Positions 60,732-64,000 of a DNA stretch of 64,000 nucleotides are shown one piece after another. A program made the translations under genes and the position numbers. Position 1 is the stretch's first letter. Every line of letters starts with the position of its first letter. The stretch covers positions 1-64,000 of the forward strand of contig NZ_CZJT01000169.1 of the NCBI RefSeq assembly GCF_900010755.1, read 5' to 3'. The notes below the pieces were generated by a model. That model did not search any database and was not told where the DNA came from. It worked only from the letters and a program-made list of their open reading frames with translations. This stretch comes from Paeniglutamicibacter antarcticus (GTDB lineage: Bacteria; Actinomycetota; Actinomycetes; Actinomycetales; Micrococcaceae).

Positions 60732-61625
60732 TTACTGCGGGGAGTCAGGCAATGCCTGGAAGTCCAGGAAACCCGCGCCCTGCCATCCCGGGTAACCCAC
60801 GGGACGTAATACGGGGATGCCTGCCTCCTCCGCGATGAGCGCACCCGCTGCCCAGTCATATTCCTGGGTGCCGTACTCCGCATACGCATCCAGGGTGCCA
60901 TCGGCCACGAGACACAAATCAAGGGCAGCGGACCCGAGCCTGCGAACGTTTGCATACCCGGGCATGAGCCCCAGCAGCGCACCAACCTGGAATTGCCGGC
61001 GTTCGGCGTCGTAGCCGAACCCTGTGGCCAGCAGTTTTCCGGCTTCAGCCCGGTCCCCTCCGTGCAATCGCAGGGTGTGGGTTGCCCCGGCGTCCGTGTG
61101 CTGGTTCGAGTGGCTGCCGTGCCCGCGGGAGTTCAGCCAGGCTCCTCCCCCGGCGCTTGCATGGTATTCGGTGCCAAGCACCGGGGCATTCACGGCCCCG
61201 GCCAACCAAATCTCCGCGCCCGTCGCCCGCGGATCGGGTCCACAAACAGCCACCGAGGTGCAGTAGTAAACGATGCCGCGCACAAAGTTGGCGGTCCCGT
61301 CCAGCGGGTCGATGGACCAGCGATACCCGGTGGGATTCTCCGGAACCGTCTTGCCGTATTCCTCGCCGCTGATTTCATCATTTGGCCGAGCGGCCACAAT
61401 CACCTCACGCACCGCGATTTCGGCCCTGCGGTCAAAATCCGTGACCCAGTCCCCCGCTGCGCTCTTGGTGTCTGCCGCAATGCGCCCGGTGCCGCGTTCG
61501 GCAAGCACTGCGGCACCAGCTGCCGCGGCTTCGCGGGCGATGGCCAGCAATTCCTTGAGCAGCTCGCCGGGGCTAGATGATTCCGCGGGAACCACTGCTT
61601 GCTGGTGCTTTGGGTGATCGTTCAC
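60732..61625 (-). CDS. Inositol monophosphatase family phosphatase
   Basis: The 297-residue protein has the IMPase metal motifs SIDPLDGTANFVRG and EYDWAAGALIAEEAG, and DWVTDFDRRAE plus ISGEEYG upstream. Family members dephosphorylate inositol phosphates, histidinol phosphate, fructose 1,6-bisphosphate or 3'-phosphoadenosine phosphates in a Mg-dependent way; the substrate is not distinguishable here. The GTG start at 61625 has AAGGAG 6 nt upstream. Residues 1-20 are an unconserved leader. Confidence 0.9.
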   Translation of the reverse strand: MNDHPKHQQAVVPAESSSPGELLKELLAIAREAAAAGAAVLAERGTGRIAADTKSAAGDWVTDFDRRAEIAVREVIVAARPNDEISGEEYGKTVPENPTGYRWSIDPLDGTANFVRGIVYYCTSVAVCGPDPRATGAEIWLAGAVNAPVLGTEYHASAGGGAWLNSRGHGSHSNQHTDAGATHTLRLHGGDRAEAGKLLATGFGYDAERRQFQVGALLGLMPGYANVRRLGSAALDLCLVADGTLDAYAEYGTQEYDWAAGALIAEEAGIPVLRPVGYPGWQGAGFLDFQALPDSPQ

Positions 61626-61708
61626 TGGGCGCTCCTTAGGAAGAAAACCTTCATTGACGTGGTGCCGGAGAATGCGGATTCGGGCGGCGAGGCTCCGGAC
61701 TCCCGACC

Positions 61709-63973
61709 CTATGCTTCTGGATTCGGGCGACCTTCGACGGCTTCTGGCCCGCCATTGAGCAGCAGCACAAATCCCTCCTCATCGAGCACCTGCACGCCCA
61801 GGGACACCGCCTTGTCCAACTTGGAGCCGGCGGCCTCCCCGGCCACCAGGTAGGCGGTGTTCTTGGAGACGGCGCCCGCTGCCTTGCCGCCGCGGATGAT
61901 GATTGCTTCCTTGGCCGCGTCGCGGCTGTAGGTCGGCAGCGTCCCGGTGACCACGATGCTCATGCCTTCGAGGTGTTTGATGATCGACTCGTCCTGCTGA
62001 TCTTTCATCTGCACCCCGGCAGCAGCCCAGTCATCGACAATCCGGTTGTGCCAGTCAATGGAGAACCATTCGATCAGCGCGTCGGCGATGATCGCGCCGA
62101 CCCCGGCGACCTCCGCCAGCGCCTCACGGGCATCCGGCGCCGCCAGCTGTTCGCGGATGTTTTCCATCGAACCGTACTTGGTGGCCATCGCGCGCGACGC
62201 GGTGGGGCCCACGTGCCTGATTGACAACGCAACCAGTACCCGCCACAGCGGCTGGGACTTGGCCTTGTCCAGTTCCTTGAAGAGCTTCTCCGTGGTCTTG
62301 GACGGAACCGATTCCTTCTTGGCGGTGGCCTTGGTGTAGAAGTACGGGACCAGCGCGAACTTGCCGGTGCCCTCGCCCTTGGAACGGATCTCGCGCCACA
62401 CGTTGACCGAGGCCAGCGCGTCGCGCAGGGCCGTTTCCGGGTAGCTTTCGGCAAGCTGGAAGATCTGCGATTCGCTGGTGATCGGGCCGGGGCCTGCCGG
62501 GGCGATGACCCCGCCGTTCTCCGCAGGGTCTTCACCGGGGCCGACTGTCAATGCCTGTGCGGCCTCATAGCCCAGCGCCTCGATGTCGAAGGCGCCGCGC
62601 CCGCCCAGGTGGGCTACGCGTTCGGTGAGCTGCACCGGGCAGGATTCCGCGTTCAGGCAGCGGATGTCAACGTCGCCCTCCTTGGCCGGGGCCAAAGGCT
62701 GCCCGCACGACGGACAGCTGGTGGGCATGACGAATTCGCGTTCGGAGCCGTCACGCAGGGCCAGTACCGGGCCCACAATCTCCGGGATCACGTCCCCTGC
62801 CTTGCGCAGGATGACAGTGTCACCGATCAGCACGCCCTTGGCCTTGACGACGTCCTGGTTGTGCAGGGTGGCGCGCTCCACGGTGGAACCTGCGACCTTG
62901 ACCGGAGCCATGATGCCAAAGGGGGTGACCCGGCCGGTGCGCCCCACCTGCACCTGGATGTCCAATAGCTTGGTGTTGACTTCTTCCGGCGGGTACTTGT
63001 AGGCCACTGCCCAGCGCGGGACACGGGAGGTGAAACCAAGGTTGCGCTGGATCTCGAAGGAGTCGGTCTTCACTACGATGCCGTCGATCTCGTGCAGCAA
63101 ATCGTGGCGGTGTTCGCCGTTGGACTCGATGAATCCGAGCACCTCATCGAGCGTGTCGACGACCTTCGAGTACGGGGAGACAGGCAGCCCCCAAGATGCC
63201 ATCAGCGCGTAGGTTTCGGACTGCGTGGCGGCGGTGAGACCGGCGCGCACACCGAAACCATGCACGAACATCTTCAGTGGGCGCTTGGCGGTTTCCGCCG
63301 GGTCCTTCTGCCGGATTGAGCCTGCAGCCGCGTTGCGCGGGTTGGCCAGCGGGGCCTTGCCGGCGGCGATGAGCGCCTCGTTGTAGGCTGCGAATTCGGC
63401 CGAGGGGATGAAGATTTCCCCGCGGACCTCGACCTCTTCGGGCCAGTTCTCCCCGGCCAGCTGGGTGGGGATCTCCTTGATGGTCAGCACGTTGTGCGTG
63501 ACGTCCTCGCCGGTGGTGCCATCCCCGCGGGTTGCTGCACGCACCAGTTTGCCGTGGCGGTAGAGCAGGTTCACAGCCAGGCCGTCGATCTTGACCTCGC
63601 AGAGCCACTTCAGCTGGTGGCCGGCGGCGCGCAGGGCAGCGTTTGCCGCGGTCTTTTCGCCCCAGGCGATGACCTCTTCAAGGGAGAACACGTCCTCCAG
63701 GGAATACATGCGTGAGAGGTGCTCCACCGAGGCGAAGGCCGCGGAGACCTCCCCGCCGACCTCCTGGGTCGGTGAGTCGTTGGCGACGATGGCCGGGTGC
63801 TGGGCCTCGACGAGTTCCAGCCGGGAGTACAGCTGATCGAACTCGGCATCGGAAATCAGTGGCGCGTCGTCGTTGTAGTAGGCGGCGCGGTGCTTGCGGA
63901 CCTGGTCGATCAGGTCCTGGTACTCGGCGCGCAGGGCCTCGTCGGGGACCGCTGCATCGGTCACTTCGCTCAC
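61709..63973 (-). CDS. ligA: NAD-dependent DNA ligase
   Basis: The 754-residue enzyme seals nicks using NAD+. Domains in order: Ia (YHxxD-like AAYYNDDAPLISDAEFD), adenylation domain with K128 in CEVKIDGLAV, OB fold (RTGRVTPFGIMAPV), four-cysteine zinc finger (CPSCGQPLAP; CLNAESCP), helix-hairpin-helix region and C-terminal BRCT (ITVVVTGTL-like SIVVTGTLPTYSRDAAKE). It is longer than E. coli LigA (671 residues), mainly from insertions in the region after the zinc finger. GTG start at 63973; complete within the window. Confidence 0.96.
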   Translation of the reverse strand: MSEVTDAAVPDEALRAEYQDLIDQVRKHRAAYYNDDAPLISDAEFDQLYSRLELVEAQHPAIVANDSPTQEVGGEVSAAFASVEHLSRMYSLEDVFSLEEVIAWGEKTAANAALRAAGHQLKWLCEVKIDGLAVNLLYRHGKLVRAATRGDGTTGEDVTHNVLTIKEIPTQLAGENWPEEVEVRGEIFIPSAEFAAYNEALIAAGKAPLANPRNAAAGSIRQKDPAETAKRPLKMFVHGFGVRAGLTAATQSETYALMASWGLPVSPYSKVVDTLDEVLGFIESNGEHRHDLLHEIDGIVVKTDSFEIQRNLGFTSRVPRWAVAYKYPPEEVNTKLLDIQVQVGRTGRVTPFGIMAPVKVAGSTVERATLHNQDVVKAKGVLIGDTVILRKAGDVIPEIVGPVLALRDGSEREFVMPTSCPSCGQPLAPAKEGDVDIRCLNAESCPVQLTERVAHLGGRGAFDIEALGYEAAQALTVGPGEDPAENGGVIAPAGPGPITSESQIFQLAESYPETALRDALASVNVWREIRSKGEGTGKFALVPYFYTKATAKKESVPSKTTEKLFKELDKAKSQPLWRVLVALSIRHVGPTASRAMATKYGSMENIREQLAAPDAREALAEVAGVGAIIADALIEWFSIDWHNRIVDDWAAAGVQMKDQQDESIIKHLEGMSIVVTGTLPTYSRDAAKEAIIIRGGKAAGAVSKNTAYLVAGEAAGSKLDKAVSLGVQVLDEEGFVLLLNGGPEAVEGRPNPEA

Positions 63974-64000
63974 GATGGCACTGCCGCTAGCCGCTTCGAG

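Noticed and set aside
1..64000. CRISPR arrays, insertion sequences, prophage or attachment sites
   Set aside because: No regularly spaced repeats, transposase or integrase motifs, or tRNA-associated direct repeats were seen.

Overview
The window is chromosomal DNA from a high-GC Gram-positive actinobacterium, most likely an Arthrobacter-like member of the Micrococcaceae. The lineage is inferred from the mycothiol genes (mycothione reductase, a mycothiol-type DsbA-fold reductase, a DinB/maleylpyruvate-isomerase-fold protein), a DUF222/HNH endonuclease, GatCAB, an MmyB-type XRE regulator and frequent GTG/TTG starts. I see no rRNA, tRNA, IS element, CRISPR array or prophage. About 55 genes are supported and coding density is high.

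Layout. 0.1-1.9 kb: a SIS-domain sugar isomerase and thiol peroxidase. 1.9-10.8 kb: a complete-looking histidine utilisation locus, with iclR-hutU-M20 amidohydrolase-hutF-hutI on the minus strand diverging from hutH-hutD; a perfect 21-bp palindrome sits in the divergent promoter region. 11-17.6 kb: a lipoprotein sugar dehydrogenase, a cyclophilin-fold lipoprotein, two zinc alcohol dehydrogenases and an MFS exporter, diverging from an XRE regulator. 17.9-23.6 kb: a LysE exporter paired with a second HutD, a single-cysteine DsbA-fold reductase next to mycothione reductase, and a LysR/EamA divergent pair. 23.6-28.5 kb: PEP synthase with its regulatory kinase/phosphatase, then an FHA-domain gene split by an in-frame amber codon. 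28.6-32 kb: UspA, TerC, a mycothiol-type enzyme and a peroxiredoxin.

32.1-40.4 kb is the most unusual region: two near-colinear NylB/beta-lactamase-fold serine hydrolases flank an ATP-grasp protein with a long Lys/Ala/Thr/Pro-rich tail, followed by a 939-residue Orn/Lys/Arg-decarboxylase-type PLP enzyme. I recognise each family but no described pathway for the set; it resembles a small amide or amine metabolic system.

40.4-52.5 kb: the threonine degradation operon tdh-kbl with a LysR regulator, an arsR-VOC-kinase operon with a palindromic operator, a DUF222/HNH protein, gatCBA, an orphan maltokinase-cap-like protein and a GNAT acetyltransferase. 52.7-60.6 kb: an N-acetylglucosamine/chito-oligosaccharide locus (ROK repressor, ABC importer without its ATPase, GH3 NagZ-type hexosaminidase, ROK kinase, nagB). 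60.7-64 kb: an inositol-monophosphatase-family protein and ligA.

All assignments are by eye from translated sequence and motifs. Starts were moved inward from the longest reading frame where a Shine-Dalgarno sequence, a stop/start overlap or family length supports it.
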